From contig JASJCR010000030.1 in assembly GCA_030065875.1 (NCBI GenBank), positions 1 through 55,694 of the forward strand: a stretch of DNA of 55,694 nucleotides, in the 5' to 3' direction. A program made the translations under genes and the position numbers. Source of the DNA: Ardenticatenaceae bacterium (GTDB taxonomy: Bacteria; Chloroflexota; Anaerolineae; Promineifilales; Promineifilaceae). A model generated the notes under the pieces. It saw only the letters and a list, made by a program, of their open reading frames with translations. It did not search any database and was not told where the DNA came from. The first letter of the stretch is position 1. Each line of letters starts with the position of its first letter. Shown one piece after another: positions 55,385-55,694 of the stretch.

Positions 55385-55694
55385 TCAGGGCAAAATTAGA
55401 TGCAGATCGCCAAATTCGTGCCACAAATAACGTTCAGACAGCGCTTCAGCATACGTCACCTTGAGGTGATCATACCCGCTGAGGGCGGCCAGCATCGCCA
55501 GGTGGGTGGCTCGCGGCTCGTGCAGACCGGTCAACAAGCCATCCACTGCTCGCAGTTCCTTATCCGGCGTGACAATTAATTTTGTCCACCCTTCTCCGGC
55601 CGTCACCACCCCTTGCCCATCGGTGACGGTTTCCAGCGCGCGCACGGCCGTGGTCCCGACAGCGATCACCCGCCGCTTTTGGGTCCGCGCCAAA
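55385..55694 (-). CDS. queA: S-adenosylmethionine:tRNA ribosyltransferase-isomerase (QueA), C-terminal part
   Basis: The last 103 or so codons of a gene that runs off the right edge of the window. RVIAVGTTAVRALETV, then LIVTPDKELRAVDGLLTGLHEPRATHLAML and YAEALSERYLWHEFGDLHLIL match the QueA C-terminal region (GTTxVRxLE and the VDGLLTxxHxP segment). QueA adds the epoxycyclopentane group to preQ1 in tRNA during queuosine synthesis, using S-adenosylmethionine. No start is inside the window (the first in-frame TTG is not a real start). No other queuosine gene lies in the window; the FeS/SCP2 gene at 717 is not a plain QueG. Confidence 0.9.
   Translation of the reverse strand, partial: LARTQKRRVIAVGTTAVRALETVTDGQGVVTAGEGWTKLIVTPDKELRAVDGLLTGLHEPRATHLAMLAALSGYDHLKVTYAEALSERYLWHEFGDLHLILP

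Noticed and set aside
1..55694. tRNA or rRNA genes
   Set aside because: No T-arm (GGTTCGANTCC-like) with paired acceptor ends or rRNA-like stretches were seen on either strand.

Overview
The window (about 55.7 kb, moderately GC-rich) looks like a chromosomal segment of a Chloroflexota bacterium, probably an Anaerolineae/Ardenticatenia-like lineage. This is an inference from several signs: a fused alpha-beta glycyl-tRNA synthetase, two very large BTAD/NB-ARC/TPR regulators, a long double-FtsX ABC permease with a lipoprotein adaptor, a two-domain ALDH16-type enzyme beside deoC, and a secreted esterase ending in a VFLP-type tail. No single marker here proves the taxon. There are no phage genes, transposases, rRNA, tRNA or CRISPR arrays. 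The genes are short housekeeping or accessory units on both strands, often in convergent or divergent pairs.

Layout. 1-4.3 kb: the 3' end of a marR gene, an iron-sulfur/SCP2 fusion protein, a secreted CAP-domain protein and a VOC protein. 4.4-9.3 kb: glyS with its promoter and an unusual repeat leader, a 34-residue membrane peptide overlapping the glyS stop, a tandem GNAT and a DinB protein. 9.4-12.6 kb: divergent merR and tetR regulators, an SRPBCC protein and a secreted barrel protein. 12.7-17.5 kb: a berberine-bridge-type FAD oxidoreductase divergent from a giant BTAD regulator. 17.5-25.9 kb: an MscS channel, a lipoprotein peptidase/hydrolase, a DM13 protein, a GHMP kinase, a DinB/membrane pair with a divergent WYL regulator, a PHB-depolymerase-like esterase and a small orphan antitoxin-like gene. 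26.1-31.7 kb: a tight minus-strand operon of acetyl-CoA synthetase, 2-oxoacid dehydrogenase E1-alpha, E1-beta and E2, and a dedicated acyl carrier protein. 32.3-38.1 kb: a STAS protein, a second giant BTAD regulator, a methyltransferase-like protein and an unknown gene. 38.7-45.6 kb: a TIGR04076 protein, a luciferase-like flavin enzyme, a split-barrel flavin protein, a lipoprotein, the ALDH16/deoC pair and a membrane protein. 45.8-46.4 kb: vapBC. 47.2-52.2 kb: an ABC-type exporter. 52.4-54.0 kb: glutamate dehydrogenase plus an ACT protein. 54.1-55.7 kb: small YCII-like genes, a BNR-repeat fragment and the 3' end of queA.

The most striking structure is between the genes. Two classes of low-copy-identity repeat occupy many intergenic spaces. 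One class has a strict 7-bp period, with a different word in each island and usually an inverted second half. The other has a 10-bp period built on words such as CCGCGGAT and CGCAGATT. The 7-bp islands run into the stop codons and C-terminal codons of neighbouring genes and form the 5' leader of glyS. The palindrome CGGCCG is also about ten times more frequent than expected in the stretch counted by eye. Other families are GTAGGGCCG hairpins, C-run/G-run palindromes and CATTC/GAATG-bracketed elements. Among protein-coding units, the ACS-E1-E2-ACP operon is the best candidate for an under-described pathway.
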